Shown in pieces: positions 41,492-49,679 of a stretch of DNA of 64,000 nucleotides; the first letter of the stretch is position 1, and the number at the start of each line of letters is the position of its first letter. The position numbers were made by a program, and so were the translations under genes. The notes below the pieces were generated by a model. That model was not told the origin of the DNA, searched no databases, and saw only the letters and a list, made by a program, of their open reading frames with translations. Source of the stretch: Crossiella cryophila (lineage in GTDB: Bacteria > Actinomycetota > Actinomycetes > Mycobacteriales > Pseudonocardiaceae); the NCBI RefSeq assembly GCF_014204915.1, contig NZ_JACHMH010000001.1, positions 3,617,001 through 3,681,000 on the forward strand. Direction: 5' to 3'.

Positions 41492-43942
41492 ATGACTCCG
41501 GGGCTGAACGCGGCGAAGTTCGTGGTGCGGGAAAAGGAGCTGGAACAGGCCCTCGGCGCTTTGCTGGCGGGCCGGGGGATGGTGATCGTCGGCCCGGTCG
41601 GGGTCGGCCGGACCGCGTTCCTCGCGGCGGTGGCCGCGCGGCTCAACGCCAGCCGGTACGCGGTGGTGTGGACCTCGGCCACCGAGGCCAGCCGTGAGCT
41701 GCCGTTCGGGGCGTTCACCGGACTGCTCGGCGTGACCGAGCAGGTGTCCCAGGGCGGGCTGGTCGGCGCGTTGCTGCGGCGGGCCGAGGGGCGCACGCCG
41801 GTGCTGGTCATCGACGACGCGCACTACCTCGACCCGGCCTCGGCCGCGCTCGCCCTCGGCCTCGCGCACGAGCGGGAGGTGCGGCTGCTGATCACCGCCC
41901 GCCCGGACGCGCCCATGCCGGACGCCGTCGTGGCCCTCTGGAAAGACCGCTACCTGCGCAGACTCGATCTGGAACCGTTCGGCCTCGACGGCACCACCCG
42001 GCTGGTGCGCGCGCTGCTGGACGGGGTGGCCGCCGGACCCACCGTGCGCCTGCTGCACGGCTGGACCGGCGGCAATCCGCTGTTCCTCACCGAACTCGTC
42101 CGGCACGCGCTGGCCACCGGCCGCCTGGTCACCGAGGGCGGACTGTGGTGGTGGCGCGGCGCGCTGAGCGTGCCGCCGCGGCTGGCCGAACTCTTCGACG
42201 GCTGGCTGCGCGGCCTGGACCACGCCCAGCGGGACGCGCTGGCCGCCGTCGCGCTCGGCGAGCCACTGCCACTGGCCCTGCTGGACGCGGTCGCGCCCGG
42301 CGTGGTGGAAAGCCTGGAGGAGCGCGGACTGCTGCGCAGCGCGGACGGCGACGGCCGGATCGTGGTGCGCCCCGCGCAACGCATGCTCGGCGCCGCCCTG
42401 CGGCACCGGCTGCCCGGACTGCGCCGGCGCAGGCTGTGCGCCGAACTGCTCACCGCCGGCGCGGACGCGGTGGACCCGGTGCAGCGGGCCCGCTGGCAAC
42501 TCGACGCCGACCACCCGCCCGAACCCGGCACCCTGCTCCGCGCGGCCGCGCTGACCTGTCGGCACGACCCGGAACTGGCCGCCAGGCTGGCCCGCCGGGC
42601 CCTGGAACGCACCGACCTGGCCGCGCCCGTGCTGGCCGCCGCCCTGGTCGAACTCGGCGACCCCGACCAGGCCCGCCAGGTGCTGCGCAACGCCGGACCG
42701 CGGGCCCGGCTCGCGCTGGCCGCGCACCGCTGCTGGGCCGAACGCGATCCATCGGGCGCGCACGCCGACCTGAGCGCCCTGCCCGGAGCGGCCGCCGCCG
42801 GACTCGACGCGCTGGTCCTGCTCTTCGCCGGCCGCACCGCCGAGGCCGAGCAGACCGCGGCCGAAGCCCTGCGCGCGCACGGTCCCGGACTCGCCTCGGC
42901 CCGGCTGGCACACCTGCTCGCCCGGGTACTGGCCGGGCGGACCGCCGCGGCCGCCGCCGTCGCCCCGCGGACCGGGGACGAGCTGGCCGGGTACGCGCTG
43001 GCCCGGTTGTGGCGCGGCGAGGACGTCCGGCTGCCGCTGGGCGATCTGGCCTTCGGCAGGCTGCCGCACGCACCCGGCAGCGCGGCCGCCCGGCACATCG
43101 CCGAGGCCGGGCTGCCCGACACCGAATGGTCCCTGCTCAGCGGCTACGCGCACACCCTGGCCGGGGAACCGGACCTGGCGGTGGCCCGGCTGCGGGAGGC
43201 CGTGGTCCAGCAGAACGGCGGCCACCGGCTCTTCCGCACCGAGGCGGCCTCCTGGCTGGCCATGGCCCTGCTCGCCCAGCGCAGACCGGCCGACGCCGCG
43301 GCCGTGCTCGCCGCGCACCCACCCGATGCCATCGCCCTGCTGCCCGGCCTGTCCGACCAGGCCACCGGCGCCCTCGCCGCCGCCCGCGGCGACCTGCCCG
43401 GCGCCCTCGCCGCCTACAGCTCGGCCGCCGCGACCGCCCGGTCGGCGGGCGCGCACACCCTGGAACTGACCGCGCTGACCGAACTGCGCTGGCTCGCCCC
43501 CGGCGCCTCGCCCGACCGGCTGGCCGCCCTGCTGACCAGCGTCGACGCTCCGAGACTGGCCGCGGAGGCGGCCGCCGCATTGGCGGTGAGCCGGGGCGAT
43601 CCGGGCGAACTGCTCGAGCACGCCGCCCACCTGGAGAAACTCGGCCTGACCGACCGGGCCGCCCGCCTGGCCGAGGCCGCCTCCAGCACCGGCGGCGACC
43701 GCAGGGGAGAAGCGGTGCTGCTGGTCAGCAGACTGCGCGGGCACGCGGCGGTGGCCGTCACCGGCTCGGTCGCACTCACCCCGAGGGAGATGGAGATCGC
43801 CGCGCTGGCCGCGGACGGCCGCTCCGACCGCGAGGTGGCCAGGGCGCTCGGCCTTTCCGTGCGCACGGTGCAGAGCCACCTGGCCCGGATCTACCGCAAA
43901 CTCGGCGTGCACTCACGCCGTGACCTGCCGTTCCGCCGCTGA
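41492..43942 (+). CDS. LuxR-family regulator, large ATP-binding (LAL) type, with variant P-loop
   Basis: 816 residues. The N-terminal AAA-like ATPase has IVGPVGVGRTAFLAAVAARL, where the Walker A Lys is Arg (GRT instead of GKT), and a normal Walker B VLVIDDAHYLD. A long central region of Ala-rich TPR-like helices follows (residues about 330-740). The C-terminal LuxR HTH is LTPREMEIAALAADGRSDREVARALGLSVRTVQSHLARIYRKLGV. LAL regulators often activate secondary-metabolite clusters. It converges on the two ABC exporters (30-bp overlap) and is the only regulator in this block, so it is a candidate activator of the peptide/radical-SAM locus. Confidence 0.88.
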   Translation: MTPGLNAAKFVVREKELEQALGALLAGRGMVIVGPVGVGRTAFLAAVAARLNASRYAVVWTSATEASRELPFGAFTGLLGVTEQVSQGGLVGALLRRAEGRTPVLVIDDAHYLDPASAALALGLAHEREVRLLITARPDAPMPDAVVALWKDRYLRRLDLEPFGLDGTTRLVRALLDGVAAGPTVRLLHGWTGGNPLFLTELVRHALATGRLVTEGGLWWWRGALSVPPRLAELFDGWLRGLDHAQRDALAAVALGEPLPLALLDAVAPGVVESLEERGLLRSADGDGRIVVRPAQRMLGAALRHRLPGLRRRRLCAELLTAGADAVDPVQRARWQLDADHPPEPGTLLRAAALTCRHDPELAARLARRALERTDLAAPVLAAALVELGDPDQARQVLRNAGPRARLALAAHRCWAERDPSGAHADLSALPGAAAAGLDALVLLFAGRTAEAEQTAAEALRAHGPGLASARLAHLLARVLAGRTAAAAAVAPRTGDELAGYALARLWRGEDVRLPLGDLAFGRLPHAPGSAAARHIAEAGLPDTEWSLLSGYAHTLAGEPDLAVARLREAVVQQNGGHRLFRTEAASWLAMALLAQRRPADAAAVLAAHPPDAIALLPGLSDQATGALAAARGDLPGALAAYSSAAATARSAGAHTLELTALTELRWLAPGASPDRLAALLTSVDAPRLAAEAAAALAVSRGDPGELLEHAAHLEKLGLTDRAARLAEAASSTGGDRRGEAVLLVSRLRGHAAVAVTGSVALTPREMEIAALAADGRSDREVARALGLSVRTVQSHLARIYRKLGVHSRRDLPFRR

Positions 43943-45715
43943 CGGCGGACCGTCCACATAGGCCGCGGCGTGCAGCGCGTACATGTCCGCGTAGTGCCCG
44001 CCCTCGGCCAGCAGGCCGGCGTGGGTCCCGGTCTCGGTGACCCGCCCGTCCCGCAGCACCACGATCAGATCGGCCTGGCGCACCGTGCTGAACCGGTGCG
44101 AGACGACCACCGTGATCGGACTGTCCGGGCCGCGATCGGCCAGGTAGCGGCGCAGCAGTTCGGCCTCGCTGTCCGGGTCCAGCCCGGCGGCCGGCTCGTC
44201 CAGCAGCACCAGCGCGGGCGCCGTGCGCATCCGCGCCCTGGCCAGCGCGAGCTTCTGCCACTGCCCGCCGGACAACTCGGTGCCCTCGGGGTGGGTCTTG
44301 CCGAGCTGGGTGTCCAGCCCGGCGGGCAGCGTGGCCACCACCCCGTCCGCACCCCCGGCGACCAGCGCGGCGCGTACCGCGGTCTCGTCGTCCAGGCTGG
44401 TCAGCTCGCCGACGCCGACGCTCTGCCTGACGAACAGCTCGAACCGGCAGAAGTCCTGGAAACACGCGGTCACCCTGCCCTGCCACACCGCCGGATCCAC
44501 CTCGGCCAGGTCCTGCCCGGCGAAGCTGATCACCCCGTGCGAGGGGGCGTGCAACCCGGCCAGCAACGCGACCAGGGTCGACTTGCCCGCGCCGTTGTCG
44601 CCAACCACGGCCACCGTCGACCCGGCGGGCAACCGCAGGTCCACCGAGGTCAGCGCGGGGGAGGACTGGCCGGGGTACTGGAACCCGACCCCGCTCAGCA
44701 CCAGGTCACCACGCTCCGGCACCGCGGCGGCCCCACCGGTACTGGTGTCCTTGGGATGATCGGCGAGCTTCACGAACAGCCCGATCGTGTGCAGCGAGCG
44801 CCGCAGCCAGCCGAGCAGCCAGCTCAGCCCGGTGGTCGCGCCGACCAGCCTGGTCGCCAGCAACACCACCAGCACCGCGGCCCCGGCCGAGGCCGTGCCC
44901 TCGAACACCGACCGCGCCAGCAGGTACAACCCGGTCAGCAACGCCCCGGCGAAGATCAACCAGCCGCCCGCCACCGCCAGCGCGCCCTTGAGCCGGGCCG
45001 TCTCCCTCGGTCCGCTGGCCTCGGCGAAGGCCGCCGCGTGCCGCGCCGCGAACTCCCCGCCCAGCCGGTACAGCCGCAGCTCCCTGGCCGCCGCCGCGTC
45101 GGTGGCCAGCGCGAACAGGCTCAACCGCCGCCGGTCCGCGGCAGCCCCGGCTTGCTCGGCCTCGTTGACCAGCTTGGCCTGCCAGCGGTTGGCCTGCGCC
45201 AGCGGCAGCACGAACAGCGGCAGCAACGCCAGCAGCGGATGCGCGAAGGTCAGCACCACCGCCGCGGCCAGGAACCTGGCCAGCAGGTTCGCGTTCTCCA
45301 CCAGCGCGGCGAAGGCGATGCTGAACTCACCGCGGCGCTGCCGGAGCAGCTCGGCGGTGTCCAGGAAGTCCGGGTCCTGGAAGTGCCCGATCCGCCCAGG
45401 TCCGGCGCACACCGTCATCAGCCGCCGGTCCAGCTCCAGGCCGATCCGCTGCTGCAGGGTCTGCCGCAGGTCGGTGCTGATCGCGGCCCACTGGTGCACC
45501 GCGACGGTGACCCCGGCCAGCAGCACCCCACCCCAGACGGCCAGTCCCCAGGACCGGCCGGCCGCCCCGTCGATCAGCCACTGCAGGCCGATCGCCTGCG
45601 CCGCGGCGACCATGTTGAGCAGTGGGGACAGGATCAGCACCAGCAATGCCCTCGGCCGGTCCACCCGCAACGCGGTCCCGACCAGCAGGCGGATCGCGGC
45701 GAAGCTGCTACGCAT
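43913..45715 (-). CDS. ABC transporter, fused membrane/ATPase half-transporter (exporter type), second of pair
   Basis: 600 residues from the ATG at 45715, which has GGGA 6 nt upstream and overlaps the previous stop by 8 bp. Six membrane helices in the N-terminal ~320 residues are followed by a nucleotide-binding domain: Walker A VVGDNGAGKSTLVALLAGL, Q-loop FQDFCRF, signature LSGGQWQKLALARA, Walker B LVLLDEPAAGLDP and H-loop VVSHRFSTV. There is no C39 peptidase domain. The SGGQWQ signature is common in exporters of ribosomal peptides. It probably forms a heterodimer with the upstream half-transporter. The order is peptide ORF, terminator, ABC-1, ABC-2. Confidence 0.92.
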   Translation of the reverse strand: MRSSFAAIRLLVGTALRVDRPRALLVLILSPLLNMVAAAQAIGLQWLIDGAAGRSWGLAVWGGVLLAGVTVAVHQWAAISTDLRQTLQQRIGLELDRRLMTVCAGPGRIGHFQDPDFLDTAELLRQRRGEFSIAFAALVENANLLARFLAAAVVLTFAHPLLALLPLFVLPLAQANRWQAKLVNEAEQAGAAADRRRLSLFALATDAAAARELRLYRLGGEFAARHAAAFAEASGPRETARLKGALAVAGGWLIFAGALLTGLYLLARSVFEGTASAGAAVLVVLLATRLVGATTGLSWLLGWLRRSLHTIGLFVKLADHPKDTSTGGAAAVPERGDLVLSGVGFQYPGQSSPALTSVDLRLPAGSTVAVVGDNGAGKSTLVALLAGLHAPSHGVISFAGQDLAEVDPAVWQGRVTACFQDFCRFELFVRQSVGVGELTSLDDETAVRAALVAGGADGVVATLPAGLDTQLGKTHPEGTELSGGQWQKLALARARMRTAPALVLLDEPAAGLDPDSEAELLRRYLADRGPDSPITVVVSHRFSTVRQADLIVVLRDGRVTETGTHAGLLAEGGHYADMYALHAAAYVDGPPSAAERQVTA

Positions 45716-47519
45716 GCCCATTCCCTTCGGCGGCGGCGAACGGCGCGGACTGCACGCGGAACATCCGCGCGTACCGCCCGTCGGCGGCCAGTAGCTCCGC
45801 ATGGGTGCCGTACTCGCTGACCCGCCCGTCCCGCAGCACCGCGATGCGGTCGGCCAGCCGGACGGTGGCGAAGCGGTGCGACACCAGGATCGTGGTGATG
45901 TCCTGGGTGATCTCCAGGAACCGGGCGTACAGGTCGTGCTCTGCGCGCACGTCGAGTTGCGCGGTCGGTTCGTCCAGCACCAGCACGCCTGCGCCGTGCC
46001 GCACCGCGTACAGCGCGCGGCTCAGCGCCAGCCGCTGCCACTGCCCGCCGGAGAGGTCGGCGCCCTCGGCGAACTCCCCGCTCAGCGGGGTGTCCCAGCC
46101 CTTCGGCAGCTCGGCCTCGATGCCGAGGAACCCGCCCAGCCGGGCCGCGGTGATCAGCTCCGCCTCCCGGACCGGCGTCTCCACCGCGCCGAAGCCGATG
46201 TTGTCGCGCACCGGCAGCGGGTAGCGGACGAAGTCCTGGAACACCACCGCGAGCCTGCGCCGCCAGTCGGTGAGGTCGTATTCGGCCAGGTCGTGGCCGT
46301 CGATCAGGATGCGGCCGCCATCCGGCCGGTACAGCCCGGCGAGCAGTTTGGCGATGGTGGACTTGCCGGCGCCGTTGTCGCCGACGATGGCCAGCGAGGA
46401 ACCCGCGGGCAGCACCAGGTCCAGCTCGTCCAGCACCGGCCGGGTATCGCCGGGATAGCGGAAACTCACCCGCTCGAACCGGATCTCCTGGCGCGGCAGG
46501 CCCTCCACCAGTCGCGGGAGGGCGGGTGCCGGGATGTCATCGGTCAGCGCGCCGACGGTGCGCGCGGCCGGGATCGCCGCGCTCGCGGTGTGCAGTGTCC
46601 ACTGGAGATCACCGGCGAAACCCAGCGCGAACAGGCCGAGCATCGCCTGCAGCGCCACCGCCAGCCGCTCAGGGGACAGCTCGCCGGCCGCGGCCCAGAA
46701 GGCCAGCGGTCCGATCACCGCGGCGTGCCCGATCAGCAGTAACAGGATCGCCGCGCTGTGCTTGCCCTTGTTGATCGAGGTGCGGCGCAGTTCGGTCATC
46801 CCGGCCCACCAGCTCCTGGTGAACCCCGCCACCAGCCAGGAGTGCAGGCCGAAGAGCCGCACCTCCTTGGCCGCGGCCGGGGTGATCGCCAGATCGCGCA
46901 GGTAGGCGGCCTGCCGGAGCTGGGCCACCTCACCGGAATGCGCCGAGACCGAACGCCGGATCTCCAGCTCCTGCCAGTGCCCGGTGAGCATCCAGGCCGC
47001 GCCCAGGACCAGCGGCATCCACCAGGCCCCGGCCCAGCCGAGCAGCACCGCGGCGGCGATCCCGCTGAGCCGCAACGGGATCAGCCCGGCCAGCGCGGCC
47101 ACCGCCTCGCGCGGCGGGAAGCTGCCGACGCCGATCGCGCGCGCCTGCTCGATGGCATCGGCCACCTTCGGGTCGTCCAGGTGCGCGATGCCGCGCGGCC
47201 GCAACGCGCCCTCGATGGTGCGCTGCGCGGTGGCCGCGTCCACCGCCGTGCCCAGCCGCGCGGTGACCATGGACCGGATCGGGTCCAGCACCACGTCCAG
47301 CACCAGCGAGGCGGCCAGCAGGGCGAGCCCGGCGAAGATCGCGGCCTCCACCCCGGTGAGCGCGGCGACCAGGCGCCCGGCGGCCAGCGGCAACAGCACG
47401 GCGCCCAGCACCTGACCGAGAATCAGGACGAACAGGACAAAGGTCAGCGTGCCCGCGATCCGCGGCAACTGGCGGAGGAGCAACAACGCCCCGTTGGGGC
47501 TGCTGGTGGTGGCAGGCAC
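45708..47519 (-). CDS. ABC transporter, fused membrane/ATPase half-transporter (exporter type), first of pair
   Basis: 603 residues from a GTG at 47519; an in-frame GTG at 47588 would overlap the terminator stem and is less likely. Six helices, then Walker A IVGDNGAGKSTIAKLLAGL, Q-loop FQDFVRY, signature LSGGQWQRLALSRALY, Walker B VLVLDEPTAQLDV and H-loop LVSHRFATV. All catalytic residues are intact in both partners, so both ATP sites may be active. There is no peptidase domain, so any leader removal would need another protease or no leader exists. It starts 82 bp after the stop of the 10-codon ORF, with an intrinsic terminator in between. Confidence 0.92.
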   Translation of the reverse strand: MPATTSSPNGALLLLRQLPRIAGTLTFVLFVLILGQVLGAVLLPLAAGRLVAALTGVEAAIFAGLALLAASLVLDVVLDPIRSMVTARLGTAVDAATAQRTIEGALRPRGIAHLDDPKVADAIEQARAIGVGSFPPREAVAALAGLIPLRLSGIAAAVLLGWAGAWWMPLVLGAAWMLTGHWQELEIRRSVSAHSGEVAQLRQAAYLRDLAITPAAAKEVRLFGLHSWLVAGFTRSWWAGMTELRRTSINKGKHSAAILLLLIGHAAVIGPLAFWAAAGELSPERLAVALQAMLGLFALGFAGDLQWTLHTASAAIPAARTVGALTDDIPAPALPRLVEGLPRQEIRFERVSFRYPGDTRPVLDELDLVLPAGSSLAIVGDNGAGKSTIAKLLAGLYRPDGGRILIDGHDLAEYDLTDWRRRLAVVFQDFVRYPLPVRDNIGFGAVETPVREAELITAARLGGFLGIEAELPKGWDTPLSGEFAEGADLSGGQWQRLALSRALYAVRHGAGVLVLDEPTAQLDVRAEHDLYARFLEITQDITTILVSHRFATVRLADRIAVLRDGRVSEYGTHAELLAADGRYARMFRVQSAPFAAAEGNGHA

Positions 47520-47544
47520 GCGACTGGCCGTCCTTTCACGCGGG

Positions 47545-47592
47545 TGAGAAAAAGGAGAGCGGCGGCCGCTCGCGAACGGAGCGGCCACCGCT
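47545..47592 (-). terminator. Intrinsic terminator / attenuator between the 10-codon ORF and the ABC genes
   Basis: On the minus strand a 14-bp stem (47592-47579 with 47571-47558, one G-T pair) with a 7-nt loop is followed by CTCCTTTTTCTC. This is a textbook rho-independent terminator, rare in this genome's other gaps. It would give many short peptide transcripts and fewer full-length exporter transcripts. Confidence 0.8.
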
Positions 47593-47601
47593 TTCGCCTG
47601 G

Positions 47602-47634
47602 TCAGCGACCCAGGCCGGTGGGGGGGTAAGCCAT
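47602..47634 (-). CDS. Ten-residue peptide ORF, candidate RiPP precursor (or attenuation leader peptide)
   Basis: ATG at 47634 to TGA encodes MAYPPTGLGR. It is preceded, with a 6-nt gap, by GGAGGAGGTGAT, which pairs almost perfectly with the 3' end of 16S rRNA; no other gene in the window has a site this strong. It lies first in the exporter transcript and is followed by a strong intrinsic terminator. A radical-SAM enzyme is divergently transcribed 228 bp away. The peptide has one aromatic residue (Tyr3), a Pro-Pro pair and two Gly residues, and no cleavable leader. By analogy to the five-residue biarylitide precursors it could be a leaderless substrate of the radical-SAM enzyme. It could instead be a regulatory leader for the transporter genes. 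Confidence 0.6.
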   Translation of the reverse strand: MAYPPTGLGR

Positions 47635-47773
47635 CGGAATCACCTCCTCCGGATTTGGCCGAATCCGCCTCGGGGGCCGATCCGGTCGCCGCTGACGCTA
47701 ATCGGCGGCAACCCGGGACCGAATCCGTAATCGGGTACGCAACCGCGGCCGGGGATTACCGAGTCCATTTGGT

Positions 47774-47817
47774 GGATACCCAGCCGTTGGGTAGTCGGTC
47801 GCGCTGTTTGGGTATCC
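47774..47817. promoter_or_regulatory. Inverted repeat in the divergent peptide/radical-SAM promoter region
   Basis: GGATACCCA (47774-47782) and its exact inverse TGGGTATCC (47809-47817) are 35 bp apart start to start, with a further TTGGGTAGTC between. Related GGGTA/TACCC words recur at 47700-47760. This is a likely binding region for the LAL regulator or another factor. Confidence 0.45.
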
Positions 47818-47862
47818 GATTGCGGACGCGACAATTCCGGCGAGTTCGTACCGTTGCTGCCC

Positions 47863-48897
47863 ATGGACGACACCGACCGCCCGAATGTCCTGATCTGGGA
47901 CATGACCTTCGCCTGCCCACTGCGCTGCTATCACTGCTACACCGAGTCCGGCCGCCGCCCGGCCCGCAGCCTGGACGCCCCGGAGTTGATGAAGGTCGCC
48001 GACGCCCTGATCTCCCTGGGCGCCGAGCTGATCACCCTGTGCGGCGGCGAACCCCTGACCCTGCGCCCGATCGTCGACGTCGCCCGCCGGCTGCGCGAGG
48101 GCGGCCTGCGGGTGTACGTCTACACCAGCGGCTGGAACACCAAACCCGCCCTGCTGGACCAGCTCGCCGGGGTGGTGGACAAGATCGTGGTCAGCGTGGA
48201 CGGCCCCGACGCCGCCACCCACGACCGCATCCGCGGCCGCGCCGGGTCCTTCGACCACTGCATGCGCACCCTCGGCATGCTCAACGACCGGGTCGAACAG
48301 GACCTCGCCGCCGGCCGGACCCCGCTGCGCTTCGGCATCGATTACGTCGTCGTCCGCAGCAACTACGACGAGATCGACCGCATGTGCGGCGAGGTGGCCC
48401 CCCGCTTCTCCAGCCTGGAAACCCTGTCCTTCGGCGCGGTGGTCCCCACCGGCCTGGCCAGCCGCCCCAGCTTCGTCGAGCAGGAGCTGGTCAGCGACGA
48501 ACAGGCGGCCGAGCTGATCCTCCCGGCCACCCGCGAACGCCTCCGCGCCGCCGCGCCCAGCTGGGTGCAGGTCGACACCACGGACAACTTCGAAGTCCAG
48601 ATGAACCCGCGGTACCTGGCCGACAACCCCGACTTCCGCCCGATGGAGGTCGAACCCGACGGCGCCGTCCGCGGCATGCCCATCTACGAGGGCACCGTGG
48701 GCAGCCTGCTCACCGAGGACCCGGTCGAGCTGTGGCGCCGTTCCCGGGCCCGCTGGACCGACCCGTTCGTACTGGACTGCCTGTCCCGCATCCACACCCG
48801 CCGCGACTGGGCCGAGGCGATCCGCCAGATCGACCGCCATTTCGGCACCCCGGAGGTCCGGGCCCGCATCGACGCCCGCCCCGTCCTGGTCCTGTGA
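47863..48897 (+). CDS. Radical SAM enzyme (peptide-modifying type, no evident SPASM domain)
   Basis: 344 residues. The [4Fe-4S]-SAM motif is C18-P-L-R-C22-Y-H-C25 within WDMTFACPLRCYHCYTESGRRPARSL, followed by ITLCGGEPLTL (GGE SAM-binding motif) and IVVSVDGPDAATHDRIRG. The CPxxCxHCYxxSG pattern is common in RiPP-maturing enzymes of the MftC/PqqE group. The C-terminal ~100 residues contain only one Cys (FVLDCLSR), so no SPASM or twitch auxiliary cluster is evident. The ATG at 47863 is used. It is divergent from the 10-codon ORF and exporters, sharing a 228-bp regulatory region. Proposed role: modification of MAYPPTGLGR (inference). Confidence 0.88.
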   Translation: MDDTDRPNVLIWDMTFACPLRCYHCYTESGRRPARSLDAPELMKVADALISLGAELITLCGGEPLTLRPIVDVARRLREGGLRVYVYTSGWNTKPALLDQLAGVVDKIVVSVDGPDAATHDRIRGRAGSFDHCMRTLGMLNDRVEQDLAAGRTPLRFGIDYVVVRSNYDEIDRMCGEVAPRFSSLETLSFGAVVPTGLASRPSFVEQELVSDEQAAELILPATRERLRAAAPSWVQVDTTDNFEVQMNPRYLADNPDFRPMEVEPDGAVRGMPIYEGTVGSLLTEDPVELWRRSRARWTDPFVLDCLSRIHTRRDWAEAIRQIDRHFGTPEVRARIDARPVLVL

Positions 48898-48977
48898 CCG
48901 GGCCCGCGTCGCCCGACCCGGCTCTTGCCACCCGACCCGGTCCTGGTCCGCTGGCCCAGCGCCCGGCGCGGGCGTGC

Positions 48978-49679
48978 TCAGGGATGCGGCAGCTCCGCCG
49001 CCACCTGCGCCACGGCGTCCAGCGCCTCGCTGCTCAGGCTGCCCGCCGCGGTCTCCGTCTCGGCGATGACCACCGCGTTGCCGGACAGCTTCGCGTCGTA
49101 GTGGTGCGCGCTGAACCGGATGTCCCGCAGCTCCAGCAGTTCGGCGCCCAACGGCCGGACATCCCCATTGCCGTGGACCTCGTGCAGCCGCTTGAAGTCC
49201 CCGGCCCGCCCCCGCTGGTGGAACCGCACCCACACCACCGAGATCACCACCACGTTCCCCTCGCCGTCCCCGACGCTGAACAACGCCCGGTCGAGCGACT
49301 TGCACGGGGTGTGCGCGAAGAACCCGCGAATCTCCCCGAAGGAATGGCTCACACACTCCGCCGCCGTCCGCACCTCCCGCCGCAACCGCCGCAGCCCCAA
49401 CCGTTGCCAGGCCTCATCGGCCTTGCCCCGACGGGCTGATTGCCTACCGTCGTTCTTCCGCGCGCTGATGTTCCGCGAGGCCGCCGAGTTCGCCGCACCC
49501 CCACCCGACCCACCAGCCCCACCGCCCGCCCCGGCCCCACCGCCCAGCCCGAGCCCGCCGCCCACACCAGCTCCGGCGGCGCCAATCACAGCCACCACCG
49601 CCACCGCGGCCACGGCGGCCCCACCGCCCCGCGCCGCCGGATCCGAACCGCCGCCCGCCCCACCAATGCGCCGTCCCAT
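48978..49679 (-). CDS. Hypothetical protein with one membrane helix and a Gly-rich linker
   Basis: 233 residues from the ATG at 49679, which has GGAGGAG upstream. A short basic N-terminus (GRRIGGAGG...) is followed by a hydrophobic segment AVAAVAVVAVIGAAGAGVG, a Gly-rich linker of about 40 residues, a basic region (KNDGRQSARRGKADEAWQRLGLRRLRREV) and a globular domain (AAECVSHSFGEIRGFFAHTPCKSLDRALFSVGDGEGNVVVISVVWVRF...DDAK) of unknown family. It looks like a single-pass membrane protein. It is convergent with the radical-SAM gene (80 bp apart); a functional link is not shown. Confidence 0.7.
   Translation of the reverse strand: MGRRIGGAGGGSDPAARGGGAAVAAVAVVAVIGAAGAGVGGGLGLGGGAGAGGGAGGSGGGAANSAASRNISARKNDGRQSARRGKADEAWQRLGLRRLRREVRTAAECVSHSFGEIRGFFAHTPCKSLDRALFSVGDGEGNVVVISVVWVRFHQRGRAGDFKRLHEVHGNGDVRPLGAELLELRDIRFSAHHYDAKLSGNAVVIAETETAAGSLSSEALDAVAQVAAELPHP

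Noticed and set aside
47640-47903. 87-codon minus-strand ORF overlapping the radical-SAM start, considered as a longer RiPP precursor
   Set aside because: No ribosome-binding site, it overlaps the radical-SAM coding start and promoter, and its composition is not peptide-like.
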